Source: Pseudomonadota bacterium (GTDB lineage Bacteria > Pseudomonadota > Alphaproteobacteria > Caulobacterales > Caulobacteraceae). From it: a DNA stretch of 64,000 nucleotides. The DNA lies in NCBI GenBank assembly GCA_018241995.1, contig JAFECT010000003.1:674228-738227 (forward strand), in the 5' to 3' direction. A model generated the notes under the pieces. The model saw only the letters and a list, made by a program, of their open reading frames with translations. It had not been told where the DNA came from and ran no database searches. The position numbers and the translations under genes are program-made. This document shows, piece after piece, positions 8,402-17,211 of the stretch (the first letter of the stretch is position 1; the number at the start of each line of letters is the position of its first letter).

Positions 8402-10156
8402 TTAGACGAACAGCGCCTTCAGTTCCGGCTTGATGATCTTGCCGTTGGCGTTGCGCGGCAGGAGCTCGTCGCGGAGGATCACGCGCACCGGGACCTTGAA
8501 CGCCGCCAAGCGAGCGGCGACGTGATCGCGCAGGTCCTGTTCGCTGGTCATGGAGCCGGGTTTCAGCGTCACCACCGCGCCCGGCTCTTCGCCGAGCGAG
8601 GGGTGCGGGATCGGCACCAAGGCTGAGTCCAGCACGTCGGGGTGCTCGTGCAGGGCCGCCTCGACCTCGGCGCAGTAGATGTTCTCGCCGCCGCGGATGA
8701 TCATGTCCTTGGCCCGGTCGACGATGTAGCAGAAGCCTTCCTCGTCCAGGCGCGCCAGGTCGCCGGTCCTGACCCAGCCCTCGACGAAGGTCTCTGCCGT
8801 GGCCTCCGGGCGGTTCCAATAGCCCTTCACGACATTGGGGCCCTTGCCCATCAGCTCGCCGATCTCACCGGGCGACAGGGTGCGGCCTTCCGCGTCCACC
8901 ACCTTCATCTCGCAGACCGGCACGGCGGGGCCGCAGGAGTCGGGGCGGGCCTCGTAGTCCTCGCCGAAGTGGTGGGTGAAGGTGGCTGAGGTCTCGGTCA
9001 TGCCCCAGCCGGAGCCTGGCCGGGCGTGGGGGAAGACCTGGCGCAGGCGCCGCACCAGTTCGGGCGCGGCGGGAGCGCCGCCATAGGAGACGGTCTCGAG
9101 CGTGGAGAGATCGTAGTTCTCCCGCGCCGGGTGCTCCAACAGCTGCCAGGCCACCGTCGGCACGCCGCCGGCCTGCGTGACGCCCTCGCGCTCGATCAGG
9201 GCGAAGGCCTGCTCCGGGTCCCAGCGGCGCATCATCACAAAGCGCGCGCCCGACACGATGCCCGGCCCCATGGCGGCGAAACAGCCGGTGACGTGGAACA
9301 GGGGCACGGTCAGAAGGCCCCGTTTCTGTGGCGTATCCGGGCCGGGCGTGGGCGGGGTCTCGCCGCGGCGCACGTACATCCGCGCCAGCGAGAAGGCCTG
9401 GGCCATGACGTTGGACGCGCCGTTGCGGTGGGTGCCGAGCGCGCCCTTGGGCTTTCCTGTGGTGCCCGAGGTGTAGAACAGGGTGGCGTCGTCCTCAGGC
9501 TCCGGCAGAGGCGAGGGCAGGGGTGTGTCGGCAGGGAGCGAGGACCAGTCATTGGGGACCCCGATCAGGGTCTCCAGGCGCGTCAGCTTCGGGTGGGCGA
9601 CGCTTTCCGGCGCGCGAGTGACATAGGCGTGCTGAAGATCCGGCAGGTTCGGCAGGCGATCCGCCAGTCGGCCCAGGCGCTCCACGTCGAGGATGGCGAA
9701 GCGAGCGGCGGAGTCGGTCAAGGCGAACTCCAGCTCTGGCCCCGTCCACCAGGCGTTCAGGGGCGTGGCCACGCCTCCGGCCAGCAGGGTGGCGAAATAG
9801 GCGACCGGCCATTCAGGCAGGTTGCGCATGGCGATGGCCACCCGGTCGCCCTTCTCAAGGCCGCGCGCCAACAGGTCCTGCGCCAGGACCAGGGTCGCGC
9901 GGGCGAAGGCCTCGTAGGAGACGCGGTCGTCCTCGAACACCACGAAGGTGCGCTCGCCCCAGGCGCGGGCGGCCAGGAAGATTTCGGCGAAGGTCTTGGG
10001 GCCGTTCTTCCAGACGCGGGTCTCGATGCCGCGGATGGTCAGGGTTTCCATCTCGAACGGCGAGCCCGGCGCCGTCATCAGGGCGTGCGCCTGGGCCAGC
10101 GACACGGCGGGCCAGGAGGCTTCGGCGGCGGCGGGCGGGTTCGAGGGCTCTGGCAT
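8402..10156 (-). CDS. AMP-forming acyl-CoA synthetase
   Basis: 584 residues, full length for the ANL adenylating superfamily. Phosphate-binding loop LFYTSGTTGKPKG, YGGAPAAPEL, adenine-binding GWGMTETSATF, the hinge region GWVRTGDLARLDEEGFCYIV-DRAKDMIIRGG, and the catalytic-lysine end NANGKIIKPELK are all present. It activates a carboxylic acid (fatty or aromatic) to its CoA thioester via an acyl-adenylate, in the cytoplasm. Chain length cannot be read from sequence. The ATG at 10156 has only a weak upstream GAGCGCC. Convergent neighbour lacking; it is divergent from the permease gene at 10293. Confidence 0.92.
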   Translation of the reverse strand: MPEPSNPPAAAEASWPAVSLAQAHALMTAPGSPFEMETLTIRGIETRVWKNGPKTFAEIFLAARAWGERTFVVFEDDRVSYEAFARATLVLAQDLLARGLEKGDRVAIAMRNLPEWPVAYFATLLAGGVATPLNAWWTGPELEFALTDSAARFAILDVERLGRLADRLPNLPDLQHAYVTRAPESVAHPKLTRLETLIGVPNDWSSLPADTPLPSPLPEPEDDATLFYTSGTTGKPKGALGTHRNGASNVMAQAFSLARMYVRRGETPPTPGPDTPQKRGLLTVPLFHVTGCFAAMGPGIVSGARFVMMRRWDPEQAFALIEREGVTQAGGVPTVAWQLLEHPARENYDLSTLETVSYGGAPAAPELVRRLRQVFPHARPGSGWGMTETSATFTHHFGEDYEARPDSCGPAVPVCEMKVVDAEGRTLSPGEIGELMGKGPNVVKGYWNRPEATAETFVEGWVRTGDLARLDEEGFCYIVDRAKDMIIRGGENIYCAEVEAALHEHPDVLDSALVPIPHPSLGEEPGAVVTLKPGSMTSEQDLRDHVAARLAAFKVPVRVILRDELLPRNANGKIIKPELKALFV

Positions 10157-10292
10157 AAGGCGCTCGCAGACTGAAGGGCTGGGTCGGTTATCAGTGATAA
10201 CTCAGGCCAGGCCGAAGCGCCACGCCGCGCGCCGCCCTTGCCGAATCCGTTCGTCGGGTCCCACAGTGGCGCCTTCCAGGCTGAGGGGCGAC

Positions 10293-11657
10293 ATGTCCAC
10301 GACCACCCTGAAGCGCGAGATCGGCCTGACCGGGGCGGTGATGCTGGTGATCGGCGGCATCGTCGGCGCCGGCATCTTCATGAACCCCGCGACGGTGGCC
10401 AAGACCCTGCATTCTCCGGTGCTGATGCTGGGCGCCTGGGCGGTGGGCGGCCTGATCGCGCTCCTGGGCTCGTTCGTCTATGCCGAGCTGGCCGAGCGCA
10501 TGCCGGAGACCGGCGGTGAATACGCCTATCTGCGAGACGTCTACGGCCCGATCTGGGGATTCCTGTACGGCTGGACCACGCTGCTGGTGGTGCAGACCGG
10601 CGGCATGGCGGCGGTGGCCATCACCTTCGCCAACTATTTCCAGGTGCTGATGGGTGTGCAGGGCGGCGACAAGCTGCTGGTCGGCGCCGTCCTGGCGGTG
10701 CTGGCCGGGGCCAACTGCCTGGGGGTGAAGAGCGGCAACTGGGTTCAGACCCTGCTGGGCGCGCTCAAGGTCATCGCCATCACCGCCCTGGTGATCAGCG
10801 GCCTGGTGCTGGTGTCCGATCCCAAGCCCCTGACCCACCCGGTGCTGGATCGCCCAATGTCGTTCGGCCTGGTCGAGGCCTTCGGCGGCGCCCTGATCCC
10901 GGTGCTGTTCGCCTTCGGCGGCTGGCAGACCGCCAATTTTGTGGCCGGCGAAATCAAGAACCCCCGCAAGAACCTGGCCCGCGCCCTGCTGATCGGGGTG
11001 GGCGGGGTGGTGCTGCTCTATCTGGCGGTAAACATCGCCTGCCTGCGGGCGCTCGGCCCGGCCAAGCTCGCGGCCACGACGGCGCCGGCCGCCGATGTGC
11101 TGCGTGTGGCGGTGGGGCCGCTGGGCGCCAAGCTCGCGGCGGCGGCCATCTCGCTGTCGGCCCTGGGATACCTCAGCCAGTCGATGCTGACCGCGCCGCG
11201 GGTCTATTACGCCATGGCGCGCGACGGCCTGTTCTTCCGCCAGCTGGCCCTGGTCAGCGAGGGACGCCAGGTTCCGGTCGCGGCCATCGTGCTGCAAGCG
11301 GTCTGGACGGCGGTCCTGGCCCTTTCAAACTCCTACGAAAAGATCCTGAGCTACGTCGTGGCCATGAACTTCCTGTTCTTCGGCATCAGCGCCAGCTGCA
11401 TCTTCGTGCTGCGCCGGCGCGAGAAGGCCGCGGGCGGACCGAAGGGCGAGGTCGGGTTCCGCGCGCCGCTGCACCCCTTCACCACCGGCCTGTTCATCCT
11501 GGCCTGCGCGGTGGTGGTGGTCGCCTCCTTCGTTCACGATTGGCTGTCCAGCCTGATCGGCTACGCCATCATGGCCGTGGGCGTCGGCCCCTACCTCTAC
11601 TGGCGCGGCAAGAACCCCGGCGCCGGCGACAAGACCCCGAAAGAGGCCGCCTCTTGA
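10293..11657 (+). CDS. APC-family amino acid permease
   Basis: 454 residues with about 12 hydrophobic segments. The first helix contains GGIVGAGIFMNPATVA, the substrate-binding glycine motif of the amino acid/polyamine/organocation family; ELAERMPETGGEYAYLRDVYG is the loop after helix 2. GAGGGG precedes ATG 10293 at good spacing, so earlier in-frame ATGs were rejected. The stop overlaps the start of the next gene (TTGA), implying a transporter-aminotransferase operon for uptake and deamination of an amino acid, whose identity is not clear. Confidence 0.9.
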   Translation: MSTTTLKREIGLTGAVMLVIGGIVGAGIFMNPATVAKTLHSPVLMLGAWAVGGLIALLGSFVYAELAERMPETGGEYAYLRDVYGPIWGFLYGWTTLLVVQTGGMAAVAITFANYFQVLMGVQGGDKLLVGAVLAVLAGANCLGVKSGNWVQTLLGALKVIAITALVISGLVLVSDPKPLTHPVLDRPMSFGLVEAFGGALIPVLFAFGGWQTANFVAGEIKNPRKNLARALLIGVGGVVLLYLAVNIACLRALGPAKLAATTAPAADVLRVAVGPLGAKLAAAAISLSALGYLSQSMLTAPRVYYAMARDGLFFRQLALVSEGRQVPVAAIVLQAVWTAVLALSNSYEKILSYVVAMNFLFFGISASCIFVLRRREKAAGGPKGEVGFRAPLHPFTTGLFILACAVVVVASFVHDWLSSLIGYAIMAVGVGPYLYWRGKNPGAGDKTPKEAAS

Positions 11658-12742
11658 GCGATCCGCGTACCCGGCTGTCGCCGTACATGAACTTCGCCAA
11701 GGTCGGGACGGACGCGCGCTTCAACCTCGCTTCGTCGGGCGTCTTGAACTGCACCTTCGCCGACCTGCAGCCGGACTGGTCGCGGCTCGAGCTGCACGGC
11801 CCCAACAGTTACGGCTACATGCCCCTGCGCGAGCGCATCGGCGCGCGGTTCGGCATTCCCGCGAGCGCGGTCGTGACGGCCGAAGGCTGCTCCATGGCCA
11901 ACCACCTGGCGCTGGCCGCGGTCGTGGATCCCGGCGACGAAGTCGTGCTGGAAGAGCCGACCTACGAGCTGATCACCTCGACCCTGCTCTACCTCGGCGC
12001 CGAGCTGAAGCGCGTGCAACGCCGCCCCGAGGCCGGGTGGCGGCTGGAGCCGGACGCCTTCGCCGCCGCCATCGGGCCGAAGACGAAGCTCGTGGTCCTG
12101 ACCAACCTGCACAATCCGACCAGCGCCTTCGACGACCCCGCCGCCATCGAGCAGGTGATCGCCGCCGCCGACCGGGTCGGCGCCAAGGTGCTGATCGACG
12201 AAGTCTATCTGGAGCTGACCTTCGGCGACGGGGCGCCGCGCACCGCCTATCGCGCCAAGGGCAATGTCATCGTCACCTCCAGCCTGACCAAGGCCTATGG
12301 CGTCTCCGGCCTGCGCTGCGGCTGGATCCTGGCCACGCCCGACCTGGCCGAGCGCATGCGGCGTCTGGTCGACCTCTATTATTCGGTTGCGCCGTTCGTG
12401 ACCGACGGCCTGAGCCTGCAGGCCTTCGACCGTCTGCCGAGCCTGAGGGCGCGGGCCAAGACCCTGATGGACGCCAACCGCGCCGCCTATCGCGAGCTGA
12501 TCGGCGAGCACCCGGCGCTGGACGGCTCGCTCGGCGAGATCGGCACCACGGTGTTCCCGCGCCTGAGAGCCGGTCGCGGCGACGCGTTCTGCGACATGCT
12601 CAAGGCCAGGTACGAGACCGGCGTGGTCCCCGGCCGCTACTTCGAACGTCCCGACCACATCCGCATCGGCCTGGCGGGCGAGCCCGGCCAGACCCGCGAG
12701 GCGCTGTCACGCCTGGCGGAAGCGTTGCAGGCCTGGATCTGA
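11654..12742 (+). CDS. Class I/II PLP-dependent aminotransferase
   Basis: 362 residues, fold-type I. Motifs seen: NLHNPTSAFDD (substrate Asn), LIDEVYLEL (Asp for the PLP ring nitrogen) and SSLTKAYGVSGLRCGW with the Schiff-base lysine. I chose TTG 11654 because AAAGAGG lies 6-7 nt before it and it overlaps the permease stop (TTGA); ATG 11687 would shorten it by 11 residues. Substrate unknown; coupling with the amino acid permease suggests catabolic transamination of the imported amino acid. Confidence 0.88.
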   Translation: MSDPRTRLSPYMNFAKVGTDARFNLASSGVLNCTFADLQPDWSRLELHGPNSYGYMPLRERIGARFGIPASAVVTAEGCSMANHLALAAVVDPGDEVVLEEPTYELITSTLLYLGAELKRVQRRPEAGWRLEPDAFAAAIGPKTKLVVLTNLHNPTSAFDDPAAIEQVIAAADRVGAKVLIDEVYLELTFGDGAPRTAYRAKGNVIVTSSLTKAYGVSGLRCGWILATPDLAERMRRLVDLYYSVAPFVTDGLSLQAFDRLPSLRARAKTLMDANRAAYRELIGEHPALDGSLGEIGTTVFPRLRAGRGDAFCDMLKARYETGVVPGRYFERPDHIRIGLAGEPGQTREALSRLAEALQAWI

Positions 12743-12845
12743 AATTGCCCGTACCGACCGGTCCGGCTTGCCCTGAAGGCCCGCCTCGATAGTTTGCCTG
12801 CCGAGCGGGCCACGCCTTTCGAATCAGAGCCCGCCGGGAGCGACC

Positions 12846-14333
12846 ATGCCTGTCCCAGAGGTCCGCCGTCGGCGGCGACGCACCAAGGTCGTGGCGACGC
12901 TAGGGCCGGCCAGCTCGACGCCGGAGATGATCTACGAGCTGTTCTCGGCCGGGGTCGACGTCTTCCGCCTGAACTTCAGCCACGGCAGCCACGAGGACCA
13001 CGCCCAGCGCCTGGCCATGGTGCGCGAGGTCGAGAGCCAGACCGGGCGGCCCATCGGCGTGCTGGCCGATGTGCAGGGACCGAAGCTGAGGGTCGGGCGT
13101 TTCCGCTCCGGCCATGTGGAGCTTCGCGCCGGCCAGGATTTCCGCCTCGACCTGATGGATACGCCCGGCGACGCGCGCCGTGTGCAGCTGCCGCACCCCG
13201 AGATCATCGAGGCGGCGGGCCTGGGCACGCACCTGCTGCTCGACGACGGCAAGATTAGGCTGGAGGTGGTCCGCCGCGCCCAGGACCTGCTGGAGACCCG
13301 CGTGATCACCGGCGGGCGGCTGTCCGACCGCAAGGGCGTCAATGTGCCGGGCGCCCTGCTGCCGATCCCGGCCCTGACCGTGAAGGACCGAGCCGACGTG
13401 GCCTTCGCCGTGGACCAGGGCATCGAATATGTGGGCCTGAGCTTCGTGCAGCGACCCGAGGACGTGGCCGAGGCGCGCGAACTGGCAGGCGGCAAGGCCT
13501 GGATCCTGTCCAAGATCGAAAAGCCCCAGGCCCTGGCGGCGCTAGACGCCATCGTGGCTCTGTCGGACGCCATCATGGTGGCGCGCGGCGACCTGGGCGT
13601 CGAGCTGCCGCCCGAGGACGTGCCCCTGGCCCAGAAGCGGATCATCCGCACCGCCCGCGCCGCCGGAAAGCCGGTGATCGTCGCCACCCAGATGCTGGAG
13701 AGCATGATCCACGCGCCTGCGCCCACCCGCGCCGAGGCGTCGGACGTGGCCACCGCCGTGTTCGACGGCGCCGATGCGGTGATGCTGTCAGCCGAGACCG
13801 CGGCCGGGGACTATCCGGTCGAGGCCGTGCGCATGATGGACCGCATCGTCGGCCGGGTGGAGCGCGACGAGGGCTGGCGCGAGGTCAATGCGGCCTCGCG
13901 ACCGGAGCCGGAGCACACCACGTCGGGCGCCATCGCCTCGGCCTCCCGCCAGGTGGCCGACACCATCGGCGCCCAGGCCATCGCCGCCTTCAGCCACTCG
14001 GGATTCACGGCGCTCAGGGTGGCGCGCGAGCGGCCGGACGCGCCGGTGATCGGCTTCACGCCGATGAAGACCACGGCCCGGCGCCTGGCCCTGGTCTGGG
14101 GCGTGCACGCCCTGGAAGTGCCCGAGACCCACACCATGACCGAGACCGTGGCCAAGGCGACGTCCCTGGCCCGGCGCGAGGGCTTCGCCAACCGTGGCGA
14201 CGAGATCGTGGTGGTGGCGGGGGTGCCGTTCGGGCGCTCTGGGACCACGAATGCGCTGCGGGTGGCGACGGTGTCGCGGAGCGCCGCGGCAGCGCATGCG
14301 CCGGATACTGGGGCGGCCGGGTCGGAGGTCTAG
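12846..14333 (+). CDS. pykA: Pyruvate kinase
   Basis: 495 residues. RTKVVATLGPASSTPEM and VDVFRLNFSHGSHEDH at the start, catalytic-lysine segment ILSKIEKPQAL, Mg/PEP site MVARGDLGVELP and signature ADAVMLSAETAAGDYPVEA. The C-terminal allosteric domain is complete. Makes pyruvate and ATP from PEP and ADP, the last step of glycolysis or Entner-Doudoroff flux. GGGAG precedes ATG 12846. Stands alone between an aminotransferase gene and a convergent sulfurtransferase gene. It shares PEP with ppc further along the window. Confidence 0.97.
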   Translation: MPVPEVRRRRRRTKVVATLGPASSTPEMIYELFSAGVDVFRLNFSHGSHEDHAQRLAMVREVESQTGRPIGVLADVQGPKLRVGRFRSGHVELRAGQDFRLDLMDTPGDARRVQLPHPEIIEAAGLGTHLLLDDGKIRLEVVRRAQDLLETRVITGGRLSDRKGVNVPGALLPIPALTVKDRADVAFAVDQGIEYVGLSFVQRPEDVAEARELAGGKAWILSKIEKPQALAALDAIVALSDAIMVARGDLGVELPPEDVPLAQKRIIRTARAAGKPVIVATQMLESMIHAPAPTRAEASDVATAVFDGADAVMLSAETAAGDYPVEAVRMMDRIVGRVERDEGWREVNAASRPEPEHTTSGAIASASRQVADTIGAQAIAAFSHSGFTALRVARERPDAPVIGFTPMKTTARRLALVWGVHALEVPETHTMTETVAKATSLARREGFANRGDEIVVVAGVPFGRSGTTNALRVATVSRSAAAAHAPDTGAAGSEV

Positions 14334-14341
14334 CGCCTCTG

Positions 14342-14368
14342 CTCCTCCCTCGCTTCGCAAGGGAGGAG
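14342..14368. repeat. 9-bp stem palindrome between convergent genes; also a dispersed repeat
   Basis: CTCCTCCCT (14342-14350) and AGGGAGGAG (14360-14368) form a perfect stem with a 9-nt loop, just after pyruvate kinase and just before the end of the convergent sulfurtransferase gene. It probably ends transcription in both directions though there is no T-tract. The 12-mer AGGGAGGAGTAG recurs in the hairpin at 60865-60893. Confidence 0.55.
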
Positions 14369-14372
14369 TAGG

Positions 14373-15209
14373 TCAGGCCCCTGTCGCTACGGGCGCGTCC
14401 TCGCGTCCGCCCCATTCGGTCCAGGAGCCGTCATAGATGGCCACGTCTTCGCGGCCGAGGCGGGCGAGGGCGAGGGCTACGATCGGCGCTGTGACGCCGG
14501 AGCCGCAACTGGCCGCCAACGGGCACGACTGGTCCACGCCGGCCGTGTCGAAAACCTGGGCCAGGGCCGCAGCGTCCTTCATCGTCCCATCTGCATTCAG
14601 CACCGTCCCGAACGGCAGGCTCACCGATCCCGGCACATGCCCGCCCCTCAGGCCTGCGCGCGGCTCCGGCGCCTCGGCGCGGAAGCGGGCGGCGGAGCGG
14701 GCGTCGAGGAGCTGGAAGGCGGGGGCCTCGATGTTGCGCTTCACCGCGTCGAAGTCCTTGAGCAGCGCCGGTCGCATCGTCGCGCGGAAGGCGACAGGTT
14801 CAGGCTTCGCCACGCCCGTCTCGACCGGTCGACCCTCGGCGATCCACTTCGGCAGCCCCCCGTCCAGCACCCGCACCCGCTCGGCGCCCATGATCCGGAA
14901 GTTCCACCAGGCCCGCGCCGCCGAGAACAGCCCGGCCTGGTCGTAGACGACGATGTCGTCGCGCTCGGAAATCCCCAGGGCGCCCACCGCCGCGGCGAAG
15001 GCCTCGGGCGTCGCCAGCATGTGGGGCAGGGGGCTCGACTTGTCGCTGATCCCATCGATGTCGAAGAACAACGCGCCGGGTATGTGCGCCTGCTGGTAGA
15101 GCGCGCGCCCGTCGCGGCCGTCCATGTGCCAGCTGGCGTCGACGATCTTGAGGTCCGGCGCGCCTATCAGGGCGGCCAGGGCGTCGGTGGTGATCATCGG
15201 GTCGGTCAT
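14373..15209 (-). CDS. sseA: Rhodanese-type sulfurtransferase (3-mercaptopyruvate sulfurtransferase)
   Basis: 278 residues, two rhodanese domains. The first carries LKIVDASWHMDGRDG and HIPGALFFDIDGISD, the signature of this family. The second holds the persulfide loop SCGSGVTA with the catalytic cysteine; the CGSGVTA form is the 3-mercaptopyruvate type rather than thiosulfate rhodanese. Transfers sulfur from 3-mercaptopyruvate to a thiol or cyanide. Convergent with pykA. Confidence 0.92.
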   Translation of the reverse strand: MTDPMITTDALAALIGAPDLKIVDASWHMDGRDGRALYQQAHIPGALFFDIDGISDKSSPLPHMLATPEAFAAAVGALGISERDDIVVYDQAGLFSAARAWWNFRIMGAERVRVLDGGLPKWIAEGRPVETGVAKPEPVAFRATMRPALLKDFDAVKRNIEAPAFQLLDARSAARFRAEAPEPRAGLRGGHVPGSVSLPFGTVLNADGTMKDAAALAQVFDTAGVDQSCPLAASCGSGVTAPIVALALARLGREDVAIYDGSWTEWGGREDAPVATGA

Positions 15210-15401
15210 GCGCCTTCGCTAGACCCGCCTCGGCGACCCCGCAAGTCAGTCCCGCTCAAGGCCGGATGCAGAATTCCTGGGCCTGCCGGAGCGCTAAACC
15301 TCTGGAATCGGAGGCGAAGCGGCGCCATGTGGAGGCCTCCTCCCGGCGGGCCTCGTTTCGCGGCGTTCCGTCTTCTAAGTTCGAGCCCGTCCGAAGCCCT
15401 T

Positions 15402-16214
15402 ATGACTGAAGCCATGACGACTACCACCGCGGAGGCCTATCCCGCCTTCCACGTCGAACGCGTGCTGTGGGTGAAGCACTGGACCGACCAGTATTTCTCC
15501 TTCGCCATCACGCGCCCGGCCTCGTTCCGCTTCCGCTCGGGTGAGTTCGTGATGATCGGCCTGCCGGGCGGGCCGAAGCCCGTGATGCGGGCCTATTCCA
15601 TCGCCAGCCCGGGTTTCGCCGAGGAGCTGGAGTTCCTGTCGATCAAGGTCGAGGACGGCCCCCTGACCTCGCGCCTGCAGAAAATCCAGCCGGGCGACGA
15701 GATCCTGCTGGGCAGGAAGTCGACCGGCACGCTGGTGCTCGACGCCCTGACCGGAGCCAAGAACCTCTATCTGATCTCGACCGGCACGGGCCTGGCGCCG
15801 TTCCTGAGCCTGATCCGGGATCCGGAGACCTTCGAACGCTTCGAACGCGTGCACGTGGCGCACACGGTCCGGCAGGTGAAGGACCTCTGCTATTCTGACC
15901 TGATGTCGGGCGGGCTCTACGAGGATCCGCTGGTGGGCGAGGAGGCGAACGGGCGCTTCGTCTACTATCCGACGGTGACCCGCGAGGCGTTCCAGACCAC
16001 CGGCCGGATCACCGACCGCATCCTGGCCGGCGCCCTGTTCCAGGATCTGGGCTTTGCCCGCGACCGCTTCGACCCCGCCGAAGACCGCATCATGCTCTGC
16101 GGCTCCATGGCCATGATCAAGGAGACGGCGGGCATCCTGGAGGCGCAGGGTCTGGTCGAGGGCTCGAACAGCGAGCCGGGTGATTTCGTGATCGAACGGG
16201 CCTTCGTCGGCTAA
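15402..16214 (+). CDS. fpr: Ferredoxin-NADP(+) reductase
   Basis: 270 residues. FAD-binding motif RAYSIASP, then LGRKSTGTLVLDAL and the NADP-binding LISTGTGLAPFLSLI; HTVRQVKDLCYSDLM and the C-terminal MLCGSMAMIKET match bacterial subclass I/II FNRs. Passes electrons between NADPH and ferredoxin/flavodoxin for oxidative-stress defence or biosynthesis. Both ATG 15402 and in-frame ATG 15414 are possible and neither has a strong ribosome site. The stop (TAA) overlaps the stop of the convergent dehydrogenase by 4 bp. Confidence 0.92.
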   Translation: MTEAMTTTTAEAYPAFHVERVLWVKHWTDQYFSFAITRPASFRFRSGEFVMIGLPGGPKPVMRAYSIASPGFAEELEFLSIKVEDGPLTSRLQKIQPGDEILLGRKSTGTLVLDALTGAKNLYLISTGTGLAPFLSLIRDPETFERFERVHVAHTVRQVKDLCYSDLMSGGLYEDPLVGEEANGRFVYYPTVTREAFQTTGRITDRILAGALFQDLGFARDRFDPAEDRIMLCGSMAMIKETAGILEAQGLVEGSNSEPGDFVIERAFVG

Positions 16215-16951
16215 CCCTCGAGGCGCTTCCTGAGCGTATCGATCTCGGCGAAGAACCGCGCCCGAACCTCGGCGCCGTAGGGGTTGTCGCGTTCGATGGC
16301 GAGGAACAGCTCGTCGGTGTCGCCTGAGACCAGGCCGATGCCCTCCAGCATCAGGTCATAGCTCTTCGTGGTGTGCTCGCGGGGCAGGGGCTCGAGCCCG
16401 CTCAGCACCTTGGCGATCATGTGGGTCAGGCCCTGGACCACGGCCAGCGCCCGGTCGTGCTCGTCCGGCGTGGCGACGGAGACCTTGAGGCCGAGGGTCC
16501 TGAGGAAGCGCACGACGCGGTCGCTGCGGCGGCTTCTGACCGGGCAGACCACCACTTCCAGGTCGGCGATGCCGCGCCTGGCGCTCTGCGGACCGAACAG
16601 GGGGTGCGTGCCGATCACGTCGGCATGGGCTGGGATGGCCGCATCGAGCCAGGCGGCCGGCTTCAACTTCACCGAGGCGACGTCGATCACCAGGGCGCGG
16701 GGTCGCACGTGGGGGGCGATGCGGCGGGCCAGGTCCTGCAGCCCGCCCACCGGCGCGGCCAGCACCACGATCGGGCAGGCGGCGGCCTCTTCCAGTGAGG
16801 CGATCTCGACGTTCCAGCGACGCGCCTGCCGCTGGGCGGCGGGCGAGGGGTCATGCACGAGGATTTGGAAGTAGGGCGCCAGATGCTTGGCCGCCAATCG
16901 GCCAAACGACCCGAAACCGAACAGGGCCAGGCGCGGAGCAGTCGAGGTCAT
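16211..16951 (-). CDS. Prephenate dehydrogenase (TyrA family)
   Basis: 246 residues, short form. N-terminal Rossmann motif LALFGFGSFGRLAA; GTHPLFGPQSARRGI carries the conserved histidine and GP of TyrA proteins; VQGLTHMIAKVL follows in the helical domain. Oxidises prephenate (or arogenate) towards tyrosine. There is no ACT regulatory domain, so feedback inhibition by tyrosine may be absent. A chorismate mutase, the preceding step, lies at 57988-58338 but is not linked. The end interlocks with the fpr stop. Confidence 0.85.
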   Translation of the reverse strand: MTSTAPRLALFGFGSFGRLAAKHLAPYFQILVHDPSPAAQRQARRWNVEIASLEEAAACPIVVLAAPVGGLQDLARRIAPHVRPRALVIDVASVKLKPAAWLDAAIPAHADVIGTHPLFGPQSARRGIADLEVVVCPVRSRRSDRVVRFLRTLGLKVSVATPDEHDRALAVVQGLTHMIAKVLSGLEPLPREHTTKSYDLMLEGIGLVSGDTDELFLAIERDNPYGAEVRARFFAEIDTLRKRLEG

Positions 16952-17072
16952 GGGCGGCTCTCATCGGCGCGGAATCGCGAGCCCCGTGCCCGCGCCTCCA
17001 ACGGGCCTGACCGGGCGTCCGCGTCAAGGGCGCAGACCCCCGACGCTCGCCATCCGGCGACCAATCCGCCTG

Positions 17073-17089
17073 AATAATGAAGCATTATT
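17073..17089. promoter_or_regulatory. AT-rich inverted repeat in a divergent promoter region
   Basis: AATAATG-AAG-CATTATT, perfect 7-bp arms, in the 260-bp gap between the prephenate dehydrogenase start (16951) and the M13 peptidase start (17212). Such an AT palindrome stands out in the local GC-rich background and looks like an operator. Confidence 0.4.
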
Positions 17090-17211
17090 AATGCGCTAGC
17101 GGCGGGTCTTTGATTGAGGCTTTCGGCCGCCTTGGCTACCGTCGCGCTCAATTGGACCCGGCGCCCGATGGCCGCGCGGCCTCGGCCGGTCCGCATCGAG
17201 GGGGCATACTC

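Noticed and set aside
8145..8405. 86-codon plus-strand frame in the gene-free stretch
   Set aside because: No ribosome site, no motif, and it runs into the end of the acyl-CoA synthetase gene.
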